DNA from: Rhodocyclaceae bacterium
Lineage (GTDB): Bacteria > Pseudomonadota > Gammaproteobacteria > Burkholderiales > Rhodocyclaceae
Assembly: GCA_022072095.1 (NCBI GenBank)
Contig: JAJVIJ010000047.1
Location: forward strand, 1-64,000
Direction: 5' to 3'
Length of the DNA: 64,000 bases
This document shows, piece by piece, positions 26,420-34,789 of the stretch; positions within the stretch are counted from its first letter, which is position 1, and each line of letters begins with the position of its first letter. Below the pieces are notes generated by a model. It saw nothing but the letters and a program-made list of their open reading frames with translations. It had not been told where the DNA came from and did not search any database. The position numbers were made by a program, and so were the translations under genes.

Positions 26420-27526
26420 TCAACCCAGATTGCGCACGATGAACGGCCCCAGCCGGTTGACGACAGGCCGCGGCAGTCTGCGCCACAGATCGATGAACAG
26501 CCGATATTTCGGATTGCTCGGATTCTGTTGCGGCACCGTGGCGCGCCTGTACAGCCGGTACTCGTAGTGCAGCCCCTGGGGCTCGAAGCCCCAGTTTTTC
26601 TTGAAATCGAAAGAGCCGGTGCCGCGCTTGCTGCGGCCATAGTCGAACACGCGAACACCACGCTCGCAGGCCCGACGCATCAGTTCCCAATACTTGAAGT
26701 CATTCGCGGCCAGGCCCCTCGCGGCCGGCACGTCGCCGGCGTAATAGGGAAGGACCTCGTCGCGGAAGTAAAAGCTGAGCACGCCGCTGACCGCTTTTCC
26801 GGATACATCGCCCACGATCAGCGGTTCGACACGCGCACCGAAAGCATCCAGCAACTCGGTGAAATAGCGTTTCGGCAACGCCGGCGTGCCATGCCTGTGC
26901 ACGTTGTCGGCATACAGCTCGAAGAATCGATCCATGTCCGTGTCCACGGCACCGGTCAGCCCGGCCTTGATGCCCTTGCGTACCATCGCCCGCTGCTTGC
27001 GCGGTATCGCGAGCATGTTGGCCTCGACCTCGGGCAGGATGGGCTTCCGAAACGTGACATAGAGGTCCTGACACGGCCATTGCGGATGCAGTGCGCGCGT
27101 CTGGCGCAGCTCGAGATGTCCGGCACCGATGTCGGCGGCGATCGCCTCGGCCTCGGCGACCAGTGCGTCCGCCGACTCCGCATCATCGGCGACGATGCCT
27201 GCATAAACACAGAAAGGCAGCGATACCAGCGCATGGCCGAACAGCAGGCTCTTGACCTGTGCGAGCGGCAGAATGCCGGTGACGGTGTCCCCCCGCCTGG
27301 CGAGCAGATACCAGGTGCGGTGATGAAACACGTTCTCGATGATGTCGCGCCACGCAAACAGATGAAAAAAACTCGCTTCGGGGCGTGTCTCCACGAACTC
27401 GTCCCAGCGACGGATGTCCGCTCGCGTCGCGCGCTCGACCCGTGGCGGCGTGGCCGTGCCGACCGCATGACGTCGTGGCACCGAACCCGATTCGGGATTC
27501 GTAAGGTGTAGTGCGTGTTCGCTCAA
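26420..27526 (-). CDS. FemAB-like protein of the PEP-CTERM/XrtA locus
   Basis: A GNAT-fold FemAB-related protein of about 368 residues. Typical pieces are FHLFAWRDIIENVF near residue 55, MLAIPRKQRAMVRKGIK near 170, YADNVHRHGTPALPKRYF near 205, and FDYGRSKRGTGSFDFKKNWGFEP near 305 (split here for length). Family members may transfer an aminoacyl group to the polysaccharide or another acceptor; the substrate is unproven. Start: the open frame begins at 27592, but a TTG at 27526 has GAGGAG 8 nt upstream and is preferred. A 105-bp gap separates it from the upstream deacetylase. Confidence 0.85.
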   Translation of the reverse strand: MSEHALHLTNPESGSVPRRHAVGTATPPRVERATRADIRRWDEFVETRPEASFFHLFAWRDIIENVFHHRTWYLLARRGDTVTGILPLAQVKSLLFGHALVSLPFCVYAGIVADDAESADALVAEAEAIAADIGAGHLELRQTRALHPQWPCQDLYVTFRKPILPEVEANMLAIPRKQRAMVRKGIKAGLTGAVDTDMDRFFELYADNVHRHGTPALPKRYFTELLDAFGARVEPLIVGDVSGKAVSGVLSFYFRDEVLPYYAGDVPAARGLAANDFKYWELMRRACERGVRVFDYGRSKRGTGSFDFKKNWGFEPQGLHYEYRLYRRATVPQQNPSNPKYRLFIDLWRRLPRPVVNRLGPFIVRNLG

Positions 27527-27631
27527 TCTGTTTGCTCCTCGCCTGGATCGCCCGACCCGGATCAGGCGTGTCCGAAAATGCCGTTCGCCCACGTACCCCG
27601 CACGGATTTCGCCCGGGCCGCCCCGGCGCGG

Positions 27632-28558
27632 TCAGCCGCCAATGCTGCGATGTGAATGTGAAGCGGCGGGTCGATGTGAGGTGGTTGGGTGTGAGACCGA
27701 AGTGGGCGCCGGCCGATCCAGAAAAAGTCGATCGATGCGCCCCCATTCGAACTCCCGCAGCAAGCGCCGGAGGCGGCCTTCGGTACGTTCGATGTTGACG
27801 TAATGCCTGAAGCGCGTCTTGAGGTCGATTCCGGCAATGCGGGGCTGTCCCGGGTCCAGCTCCCAAGGATGCAGATAAAAGATCGCCGGCTGGCCATCGA
27901 TACGGTTGATACGGCTGATCAGTGCGCGTGACACAGCGTAGGGCAGCAAGCGAAACCAGCCTCCGCCCCCCGCCGGCAGATTGCGGCCCGCGATCCGCAC
28001 GGTCGCCGGCGGCACCTCGAGCAGATCGGCACGCACCGCGTAGGCGAAACGCGGCGCCCCGGGCATGCCGTAGTGATCATGGGCAACCGGATAGATGCTC
28101 GAGCTGTAGGCATAGCCCGCATCCACCAGGCCATCGAGTGCCCACGGATTGCGCCCATCGATCGAAAAGCTCGGCGCGCGATAGCCCAATACCGACTGGC
28201 CGCTCAGATCCTCGAGTATGCACTTTGCACGCAAGACGTCGGCGCCGAACGCGCTGGGCATCAGCTCGTTGGCACGCTCATGCCCGTAACCATGGCTTGC
28301 AATCTCGTGCCCGGCATCGGCGATGCGCCGCACCAGTGACGGGAAACGCTCCGCAATCCATCCGAGTATGAAAAACGTCGCCGCGCAGCCTGCTTCGTCG
28401 CACAGGCCAAGGATCACGTCGACATTGCGTTCAACCCGGCACGGCAACGCATCCCACTCGCTACGCGGAATATAGGGCGCCAACGCGGACACCTGGAAAT
28501 AGTCTTCGACATCGATGGTCAAGGCGTTGACGATCGACGGCTCAGTGGCGCACTGCAT
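27632..28558 (-). CDS. XrtA-system polysaccharide deacetylase
   Basis: A carbohydrate esterase 4 protein of about 308 residues. The opening NALTIDVEDYFQVSALA and the pieces ATFFILGWIAERFP, HEIASHGYGHE and YRAPSFSID are the pattern of the deacetylase tied to exosortase A loci. Asp in DVED and the His pair in SHGYGH are the likely catalytic and metal-binding residues. The ATG at 28558 has GGAG upstream and gives the usual short N-terminus; a GTG at 28633, directly after the upstream stop, is an alternative. It has no signal peptide, as is common in this family. The end is rich in Ser/His. Confidence 0.9.
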   Translation of the reverse strand: MQCATEPSIVNALTIDVEDYFQVSALAPYIPRSEWDALPCRVERNVDVILGLCDEAGCAATFFILGWIAERFPSLVRRIADAGHEIASHGYGHERANELMPSAFGADVLRAKCILEDLSGQSVLGYRAPSFSIDGRNPWALDGLVDAGYAYSSSIYPVAHDHYGMPGAPRFAYAVRADLLEVPPATVRIAGRNLPAGGGGWFRLLPYAVSRALISRINRIDGQPAIFYLHPWELDPGQPRIAGIDLKTRFRHYVNIERTEGRLRRLLREFEWGRIDRLFLDRPAPTSVSHPTTSHRPAASHSHRSIGG

Positions 28559-28635
28559 GCATGGCTCCGAATCGAATGCCGGCTGCGGTTCGAATCCGCT
28601 GCCGCCGGCGACGATCGCTTCGCGCCGCGACACGA

Positions 28636-29715
28636 TCAGGCACGTTCCTCGCTCGGCTCCCCTCGCCTCGCGATGCGCTCAAGCAAGCTCAGCGCTGCGT
28701 CGAGGGCCTGCTCGACGCGGGCAACGCGCCCCTCGAGATGACCATGGCGATAGCCATCCACCAGCGCCCTGACCTTTTCCGCGGTTTCGTCGTCGAGTTG
28801 CAGAGCCGACAGATCGATCTCGGTGAGCCGCGCCAAGCCGGCCGGGACCGCCTCCAGCAAAGGTCCGCCCGCTACCCCGGCGCTCGCCTGAGCGCGCGCG
28901 CGCGCGCCCTCTTCGTCGATTTCCCGGCGCACGCCGGCGACGTCCTCGCCGCGGATCACCGTGTTTTCGGCAAGGAAAGCCGCAAGTAACAAACGATCGC
29001 ACAGCGTATTGATTCGCCGCGGCACGCCCTGAGTGCCCTCGAAAATTTCCGCATGCGCGTCGGCCTCCAACCGCGGGTTGCCGCGCCAGCCGACATGGCT
29101 CAATCGATGTTCGATATAGGCGACCGTTTCATCGGCATCCATCGGGCCCAGGTGGTAGGACGCGATCACGCGCTGGCGCAACTGCTGCATCTGATCGCTC
29201 TGCATGGTCGCCCGAAACTCGGGCTGGCCGACCAGAAAACTTTGCAACAGCGCATGCTCGCCGAGCTGGAAGTTGGACAGCATGCGCAGTTCCTCGACCG
29301 CTCTCGGAGTCAGGTTCTGCGCCTCATCGACGATCAGCAACGCACGCTTGCCGGTGGCCGTCAGCGACAGCAGAAACATCTCCAGATTGAGCAGGATGTC
29401 GGCCTTCTTCACATCCTTGTTTGGCAAGCCGAATGCAGCGGCCACCATGCGCAGCATGTCTTCGGCATCGAGGTGGGTGCTGACCAGCTGCGCGGCGACG
29501 ACCTTGCGGTCATCGAGCTTCTGCAACAGGCTGCGCACCAGCGTCGTCTTGCCGGCGCCGATTTCGCCAGTGATGACGATGAACCCCTCACTTTGATGCA
29601 GGCCGTACTCGAGATAGGCCATCGCGCGTCGATGACCGCGACTGGCGAAATAAAAGGACGGGTCCGGGTTCAGCTGAAACGGCTTTCCCGTCAGCCCGAA
29701 AAAAGTCTCGTACAT
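28636..29715 (-). CDS. XrtA-associated ATPase (ExeA/GspA-like AAA)
   Basis: An ATPase of 359 residues that begins MYETFFGLTGKPFQLNPDP, the hallmark of the ExeA-like 'secretion ATPase, PEP-CTERM locus' group. Walker A is GEIGAGKTTLVRSL near residue 50, Walker B is ALLIVDEAQNL near 125, and GVPRRINTLCDRLL lies near 225. The C-terminal 90 residues (Ala/Arg/Glu-rich) may form a helical region. It probably powers or regulates assembly of the export machinery. The start is fixed by the conserved N-terminus; no ribosome site is seen, and coupling to the outer-membrane gene 10 bp upstream is likely. Confidence 0.92.
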   Translation of the reverse strand: MYETFFGLTGKPFQLNPDPSFYFASRGHRRAMAYLEYGLHQSEGFIVITGEIGAGKTTLVRSLLQKLDDRKVVAAQLVSTHLDAEDMLRMVAAAFGLPNKDVKKADILLNLEMFLLSLTATGKRALLIVDEAQNLTPRAVEELRMLSNFQLGEHALLQSFLVGQPEFRATMQSDQMQQLRQRVIASYHLGPMDADETVAYIEHRLSHVGWRGNPRLEADAHAEIFEGTQGVPRRINTLCDRLLLAAFLAENTVIRGEDVAGVRREIDEEGARARAQASAGVAGGPLLEAVPAGLARLTEIDLSALQLDDETAEKVRALVDGYRHGHLEGRVARVEQALDAALSLLERIARRGEPSEERA

Positions 29716-29725
29716 GGAGGGGAGC

Positions 29726-31258
29726 TTAAAAGCTGTAGAGAAAGCTGGCTGTGACGGCGTTCTCACGGGTCTCGCCGCCGCCCGTGTCGTTGCGCACACG
29801 ACGCACACCGACATTTCCCGAGCTGTGCGGTCCGATCTTGGTGGACACGTCGAGCAGCAACGAACGCTGCATGAGCTCCTGGGCAGTTGGACCGTCGCCC
29901 GTGCTCTTGCTCCATCGCAAACCGAGATTCGCAGAGGTGTTCGGACTGAGGTGATGACTCAGACTGGAATAAGCCCCCATCTGCGTCAGCGTGCCATTGC
30001 CGGTGAAGTCGTCTGCGATCGACGAATTGCTCAGCGCCTCCCGGATCGATCGGTACGCGGTAAACGTCAGCGTATTGCGCACGCCGTTCAGCGCTACCGT
30101 CGCATTCCAGCGCTTGTCCACGAACACGCGATTGGTCAGCACACCGAAAGTCAGCGCCTGCGTATCGACGAGCGATGATTGCGCCAGCAGGTTCATCAGC
30201 ACGTTTTGCCGGATCGCCGGGTCGGGATAGGTTGAGCTCAGCGCGGCATCGAGGGTGGCGAGATTGGCCGGATTGACGGGAACCGCCAGCAGGGCCGCCG
30301 TATCGGTGATGTCACGAGAATAGCTGACATTGAAGGCCAGCATGCGTTGCCGGTGCGAGAAATTGCCGACGTAGCCCGTCCCGAAAATGCGCTTGCGGCG
30401 CTCGAGATTGAGTGATGTCCGCTCGTTTGGCGTCCACGTACCCCCGATCGAACCGATGCCTTGAGTGTTCGAATTCGCCGACACCGCACTGCTTTTCTCT
30501 CGCCCCAGCGATGCGTAGAGCGACAAGTCCGGAACGAGCCGGTAGCTCAGTGTGGCCGCGACGCGTGCCTGATCCTGGGCGCTCGCCCCTTCGCTCTTGG
30601 TCTGACGGTTGTAGAAGTCGACGCCCCATCCCAAGCGACTCAGGCCGGCGGCACTGCCGATGCGGCCGGTCCAGCTCTGCGCCTGTGCCGTACCGAAATT
30701 CGCCACATCGCTGCTCGTCTGGGTTGCGCTGTATCGAAGCTGATAACTGGCATCACGCAAGCGACCCTCGATCCGCGGCGCAAACTCGACGCTGCGCGTC
30801 TCGGCCTGGTTATTGGTCACGCTGGCCAGCCCGGTCGGCTGAGTCGAGAAAGCGCTGATACCCTGAAGTCCGACATTGGCCCGCGCATCGAGGAACAGCC
30901 AGCGGTCGATGGCCTCATAGCTCGCGCTGGCCCTGAGGCTATTCGCGGTACGGTCGGCACCGGCCCCTTGGGCATAGGACAACGAGGTCAACGCGTAATC
31001 CACATCCGCCTTCAGCCGGCCCCCCTGAGTCTGACGAAGGGAGAAACCGGGGCTGAGCTCGGTCACCCAGTCTGATCGCGCCGCCGCCGCGACACCCAGG
31101 TTGATGTTGTCGGAGTAGGTTTCGCGGACATTGATCCGTGGCGCGATGCGCCAGCCTTCGGCCGGCGCATGAGTTGGCAGGAGCATGACCGCAAGCATCG
31201 AGCCCAGGCCTGCAACACCTCGCAAACCGAGGGCTGAACGCCTCATGCCCGGCCCCAT
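29726..31258 (-). CDS. PEP-CTERM-locus outer-membrane beta-barrel protein (TIGR03016-like)
   Basis: A 510-residue exported protein. The signal peptide covers about residues 1-33 (MLAVMLLPTHAPA before EGW). The mature part starts with RINVRETYSDNINLG, typical of the XrtA-associated outer-membrane family, and alternates short polar/hydrophobic strands to the C-terminal Phe (SFLYSF), a beta-barrel assembly signature. It may be the outer-membrane porin for the polysaccharide. ATG at 31258 or 31246 are both possible. It lies 6 bp after the tyrosine kinase gene. Confidence 0.88.
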   Translation of the reverse strand: MGPGMRRSALGLRGVAGLGSMLAVMLLPTHAPAEGWRIAPRINVRETYSDNINLGVAAAARSDWVTELSPGFSLRQTQGGRLKADVDYALTSLSYAQGAGADRTANSLRASASYEAIDRWLFLDARANVGLQGISAFSTQPTGLASVTNNQAETRSVEFAPRIEGRLRDASYQLRYSATQTSSDVANFGTAQAQSWTGRIGSAAGLSRLGWGVDFYNRQTKSEGASAQDQARVAATLSYRLVPDLSLYASLGREKSSAVSANSNTQGIGSIGGTWTPNERTSLNLERRKRIFGTGYVGNFSHRQRMLAFNVSYSRDITDTAALLAVPVNPANLATLDAALSSTYPDPAIRQNVLMNLLAQSSLVDTQALTFGVLTNRVFVDKRWNATVALNGVRNTLTFTAYRSIREALSNSSIADDFTGNGTLTQMGAYSSLSHHLSPNTSANLGLRWSKSTGDGPTAQELMQRSLLLDVSTKIGPHSSGNVGVRRVRNDTGGGETRENAVTASFLYSF

Positions 31259-31264
31259 TTCTCG

Positions 31265-32245
31265 TCAGCGCGATTCGGACGACTGACCATAACCGTAACC
31301 GCCATAGCCGCCGTAACCACCATAGCCACCGTAGCCACCGTAGCCATAGTAGCTCCCGGCCCCGCGGGCATTGCTCTTGTTCAGCATCGTCATCTTGACC
31401 GGGCAGGCCTCGATCATGGAAACCGCCTGCTTCACCGTGACGTGTGCCGTCCGCCCCGACTCCACGACCAGGACGATCTGCCCCACGTGCATCGCCAGCG
31501 CACGCGATTCGGTCGTGACCAGCAATGGCGGCGAATCGAACACGATTATCCGATCGGGATAGCGTGTGGCCATGTCTGCCAGCAAGCGGTTCATCGCATC
31601 GGAAGCCAACCACTCGGTCGCACGCTTGTGGGGACTGCCGGCAGGCAACAGGGTCAGGCCCTCGATATTGGTTTTCAGCAGGACCTCGCTCAAATCGGCG
31701 ATCTCCCCCGTCAGCACATCCATCAGTCCCGACATCGGCGGCAGGCCGAGCACGTTCAGCATGGATGGCCGCGCGACATCTGCGTCAACCAGCAACACCG
31801 TGCTGTCAAGCTCCATCGCTATGCTGATCGCGAGATTGATCGCGCTGAAGCTCTTGCCTTCTCCAGGCAATGCACTCGTGATCATGATCAGATTGCCCTG
31901 TTCGACCGGCACCGCTCCCTTGCCGGTGGCATTGGCGATGAGCGGGCGCTTGATCACGCGAAACTCTTCGGCGACGCGGGAGCGGGGGTTTTCCGGCGAC
32001 ACCATGCCGATTTCGGCAATGCGGGCGAGGTCGATGTCGACCCGCCGGGACACGTCCGCCCCTCGCGTGGCCTCGGCCGGCACACTCTTGGTCTGCACCG
32101 ACTGCACGACTCGCTGCACATCCCGTGGCGCGTCCCGAACCGACGGCTCCATGGAAAGCGGCTCCTTCAAACCCGGCACGGCCGAGTCATAGCCCGAACG
32201 CTTCAACTGCCCAAGCCGTTCGATCGCCTGTTCGATAATGCTCAT
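31265..32245 (-). CDS. XrtA-associated tyrosine autokinase (BY-kinase)
   Basis: A cytoplasmic BY-kinase of 326 residues that controls polysaccharide polymerisation with the Wzz-like partner encoded upstream. It begins MSIIEQAIERLGQLKRSG, the family start. Walker A is ALPGEGKSFSAINLA near residue 128, Walker A' is VLLVDADVARPS near 155, and Walker B is IIVFDSPPLL near 230. The C-terminal tail (299-319) has nine tyrosines, arranged mostly as five GGY repeats, the likely autophosphorylation cluster. It is 12 bp downstream of the chain-length gene and 6 bp upstream of the outer-membrane gene. Confidence 0.93.
   Translation of the reverse strand: MSIIEQAIERLGQLKRSGYDSAVPGLKEPLSMEPSVRDAPRDVQRVVQSVQTKSVPAEATRGADVSRRVDIDLARIAEIGMVSPENPRSRVAEEFRVIKRPLIANATGKGAVPVEQGNLIMITSALPGEGKSFSAINLAISIAMELDSTVLLVDADVARPSMLNVLGLPPMSGLMDVLTGEIADLSEVLLKTNIEGLTLLPAGSPHKRATEWLASDAMNRLLADMATRYPDRIIVFDSPPLLVTTESRALAMHVGQIVLVVESGRTAHVTVKQAVSMIEACPVKMTMLNKSNARGAGSYYGYGGYGGYGGYGGYGGYGYGQSSESR
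31289..31351 (-). repeat. GGY codon repeats in the tyrosine-kinase tail
   Basis: Five consecutive Gly-Gly-Tyr triplets (residues 303-317), flanked by further Tyr-Gly pairs, give a 9-bp tandem repeat with third-base variation. It encodes the tyrosine-rich tail of the autokinase and could expand or contract by slippage. Confidence 0.9.
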
Positions 32246-32257
32246 TGTCGGTTTCCC

Positions 32258-33814
32258 TCAAGCACGCGCCGTCAGCAACAGGAATGCGAACGCGCCTGCA
32301 AATGCCGCGATCAGACCTCCCAGCGAAACCAAGAACCCGATCAGTCCGCGCCGATTGCGGGCGTTGCGTGCCTCGCTCGCCAGCATCGATACATTCCCCA
32401 GTACCGGCAGGCCACTGACATCACGCAGCGTACGGACATCGAAGATCGTCGGCCGCAGCTGGCTGGTCAGCAGGCTGACGAACACGCCCGCACCCAGGCT
32501 GATCACCAGGACGACCCCGAGCAGGATCATCCGGTTGGGCGCCACCGGTTTCGGGTTGACCCGGGGAGGATCGATGACTCGAAACTCGGCAATGCCTCCC
32601 GTCGACTCGAGTTCGCCGCCTATCGAAGCGGATTCCCGGCGCGAGACCAGTTGCTGATAGTTGTTCTTGTGTACTTCGTAATCGCGATTCAATTGCGCGA
32701 ACTCGGCCTCGACCTCGGGGGCGAGCTTCGAATAGTTGCGCATGTTCTGATAACGCGATTCGTATTCGGAGACGCGGACCTTGAGCGAAGCGATATTGGC
32801 TTCGGCCTCTGCCAGATTGAGCTTCAGCTGCTGATAGATCGGGTTGGCGTTCAGTTGCGTCGCCTTGGCGCCACCGGAACTCTTCTTGAGTGCCTGGATT
32901 TCCTTGCGTTTCTGCGCTTCCAGTTGCTCGATGACGCGCTTGGTGCCAACGACATCCGGATGTTCATCGGTATATCTCTGTACCAAGCCATCCAGATTTC
33001 TCTTCATCGCGTCAATGCGCTGATCGATCTCCGGAATGGCGACCTGACCAATGTCACCAGGGCTCTCCGGCAACAACACCGGCTCCTCGCCCGTAATCTG
33101 TCGCTTCAGTGCCTCCCGCGAGTTCTCCGCTTCGCGCAACTCCAGCTTGGCCTGATTCAGCTTGCCCAGCAGCTCGGAGAGGTTGCCCAGATAACCCTTG
33201 TCCTGCATGTCCCCCGACACCGTCAGGTTCTTCAGCTTGAACTCCTTGAGACGCGCCTCGGCATCGGCAAGTTTCTTCTCGTAGATCTTGATCTGCTCCT
33301 CGATGAACTTGCGCGCCTGATCGGTATCCTTGCGCTTGTCGCCCAAACCGGACTCGACAAAAATCGTCATCAGCGACTGCACGACGCGCTGCGATCGATC
33401 CGGCGTATTGTCTCTGTACATGATCATGTACAGATTGTCCCGGCCGGTGGTGCCGATCTTCAGCTCCCCGATCAGCTCGTCTATCAGCCGTTCGCGCTCC
33501 TCCTTGGTTTTTATCTTCAAGTCGAGATCGGCCATGCGAATCAGCTTTTCGACGTTGGGCCGACTGATCAGCGTCCGGCTGAGGATGGCCACCTGCTGCT
33601 CCAGGTCGGGCGCGACGGCGAGTCCTGACATCAACGGCCGCAGAACCGATTGCGTATCGACGTAGACCCTCGCCGTCGCCTCATACTTGTCCGGCAGCGA
33701 CAACACCACGGCGACCCCGATACCGCCAACCAGCCAAGCCACGGCGGAAGCCAACCAGCGGCTCTGCCACATCCCGCGCAAGGTGTTCAGCGCCTGCCGG
33801 ATCAATTCATCCAT
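32258..33814 (-). CDS. XrtA-system polysaccharide chain-length determinant (Wzz-like)
   Basis: A 518-residue polysaccharide co-polymerase. The first transmembrane helix is at about residues 18-38 (WLASAVAWLVGGIGVAVVLS, preceded by basic residues) and the second near 425-445 (RMILLGVVLVISLGAGVF). A third hydrophobic stretch lies at the C-terminus. The N-terminal Wzz part includes KYEATARVYVDTQSVLRPLM; the middle (170-400) is rich in Lys/Glu/Leu and predicted coiled coil. Its length and order match the exosortase-A-locus family. It sets the EPS chain length with the tyrosine kinase encoded next. Confidence 0.93.
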   Translation of the reverse strand: MDELIRQALNTLRGMWQSRWLASAVAWLVGGIGVAVVLSLPDKYEATARVYVDTQSVLRPLMSGLAVAPDLEQQVAILSRTLISRPNVEKLIRMADLDLKIKTKEERERLIDELIGELKIGTTGRDNLYMIMYRDNTPDRSQRVVQSLMTIFVESGLGDKRKDTDQARKFIEEQIKIYEKKLADAEARLKEFKLKNLTVSGDMQDKGYLGNLSELLGKLNQAKLELREAENSREALKRQITGEEPVLLPESPGDIGQVAIPEIDQRIDAMKRNLDGLVQRYTDEHPDVVGTKRVIEQLEAQKRKEIQALKKSSGGAKATQLNANPIYQQLKLNLAEAEANIASLKVRVSEYESRYQNMRNYSKLAPEVEAEFAQLNRDYEVHKNNYQQLVSRRESASIGGELESTGGIAEFRVIDPPRVNPKPVAPNRMILLGVVLVISLGAGVFVSLLTSQLRPTIFDVRTLRDVSGLPVLGNVSMLASEARNARNRRGLIGFLVSLGGLIAAFAGAFAFLLLTARA

Positions 33815-33859
33815 ACCTACTCCCGGACCATCGAGCGTGTCACCCGTGGGCGATATCGT

Positions 33860-34489
33860 TCAGAACCAGCTTTGCGGGATGATCAGAACATCCCCCGGTT
33901 TCATTTCCACATTTGCGGAAACATCACCACGCTTGACCAGATCCCTGAGGCGAACGCCGTAACGCTTATTGCCTTCCGAGGTGCGCAATATGGTGGCGCC
34001 ATTGCCATCGGCAAAATCGGTGATGCCCCCCACGGCGATCATCACGTCCATCACCGTCATCTTCTGCCGGTACGGCAATGTCTGTGGCCTGGCTGCCTCG
34101 CCCACGACCCGAATCTGCTCGCTGTACGGACCAAAGAATCCGGTGACGATCACGGTCACGACCGGGTCGCGGATGAATTTGGCCAAGGCCTTTTCGATAT
34201 CGCGCGCCAAGGTCGTCGAATCCTTGCCCAGAGCCGGCAAGTCCTCTACCAACGGCGTCGTGATCAAGCCATCGGGACGCACCGGAACAGTCATCGACAA
34301 CTCCGGATTCCGCCAGACTATGATATTCACGCTGTCGCCGGCACCGATCAAGTACCGATATTCCGACGAAGCCGCCGACGAGGGTGCCGGAGGAAACTGC
34401 GTCGCGCAGCCCGACATCAAAGACCAAGCCATGGCAGCCAGTGTCGCCAGGGCGCCTCTCGCCAGGCTCTTCGACATGCATGTGAACAT
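33860..34489 (-). CDS. XrtA-system polysaccharide export lipoprotein (Wza-like)
   Basis: A 209-residue outer-membrane lipoprotein of the poly-export family. The N-terminal signal ends in the lipobox LMSGC (Cys near residue 29). The poly-export domain starts YRYLIGAGDSVNIIVWRNPELS and includes VRPDGLITTPLVEDL; an SLBB-like domain has VVGEAARPQTLPYRQKMTV. The ATG at 34489 was chosen for the AGGA 5 nt upstream; an ATG at 34507 is the alternative. It is the first gene of the minus-strand EPS run, 45 bp before the chain-length gene. Confidence 0.93.
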   Translation of the reverse strand: MFTCMSKSLARGALATLAAMAWSLMSGCATQFPPAPSSAASSEYRYLIGAGDSVNIIVWRNPELSMTVPVRPDGLITTPLVEDLPALGKDSTTLARDIEKALAKFIRDPVVTVIVTGFFGPYSEQIRVVGEAARPQTLPYRQKMTVMDVMIAVGGITDFADGNGATILRTSEGNKRYGVRLRDLVKRGDVSANVEMKPGDVLIIPQSWF

Positions 34490-34789
34490 GAGTCCTGCCT
34501 CCATCATGGGTGAAGCCTCCCGACCAAACTGTTTAGTCTACGGCCCAATTGGTCAATTTCTGTTGCACTTTGTCACGCGCATCAAACGATGGCAGTCTAC
34601 GATGCCATAAAAATCAATGCTATATATTGCTTTATTGAAGAAGTTTACCATCGACACTATAAAGCCTGTCGGCTACACGACCGCTCCACGCTCCCGAAAT
34701 GGGCAAAGTGGCGCTCAAGGCCGGCGGGTGGCGGGGCTCGACAAGCCCATCGATACGCCGATGAAACTCTCTCCAGCGAGGACGAACCA
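34490..34789. promoter_or_regulatory. Divergent control region of the EPS run and DMT transporter
   Basis: This 300-bp AT-rich gap lies between divergent genes. AGTCTACG occurs twice in the same orientation (34535-34542 and 34594-34601). ATGGCA/TGCCAT form an inverted repeat with an 8-bp spacer (34589-34608). These could be operator elements for the EPS genes. I found no convincing -35/-10 pair toward the EPS genes and no TGGCAC-N5-TTGC sigma-54 site. Confidence 0.5.
34635..34663 (+). promoter_or_regulatory. Sigma-70 promoter of the DMT transporter
   Basis: TTGAAG (34635-34640), a 17-bp spacer and TATAAA (34658-34663) make a near-consensus promoter on the plus strand. It would give a leader of about 120 nt before the TTG start at 34790. 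Confidence 0.65.

Noticed and set aside
31442..33628. Plus-strand frame of 728 codons opposite the kinase and chain-length genes
   Set aside because: It crosses two well-supported genes and has no recognisable domain.
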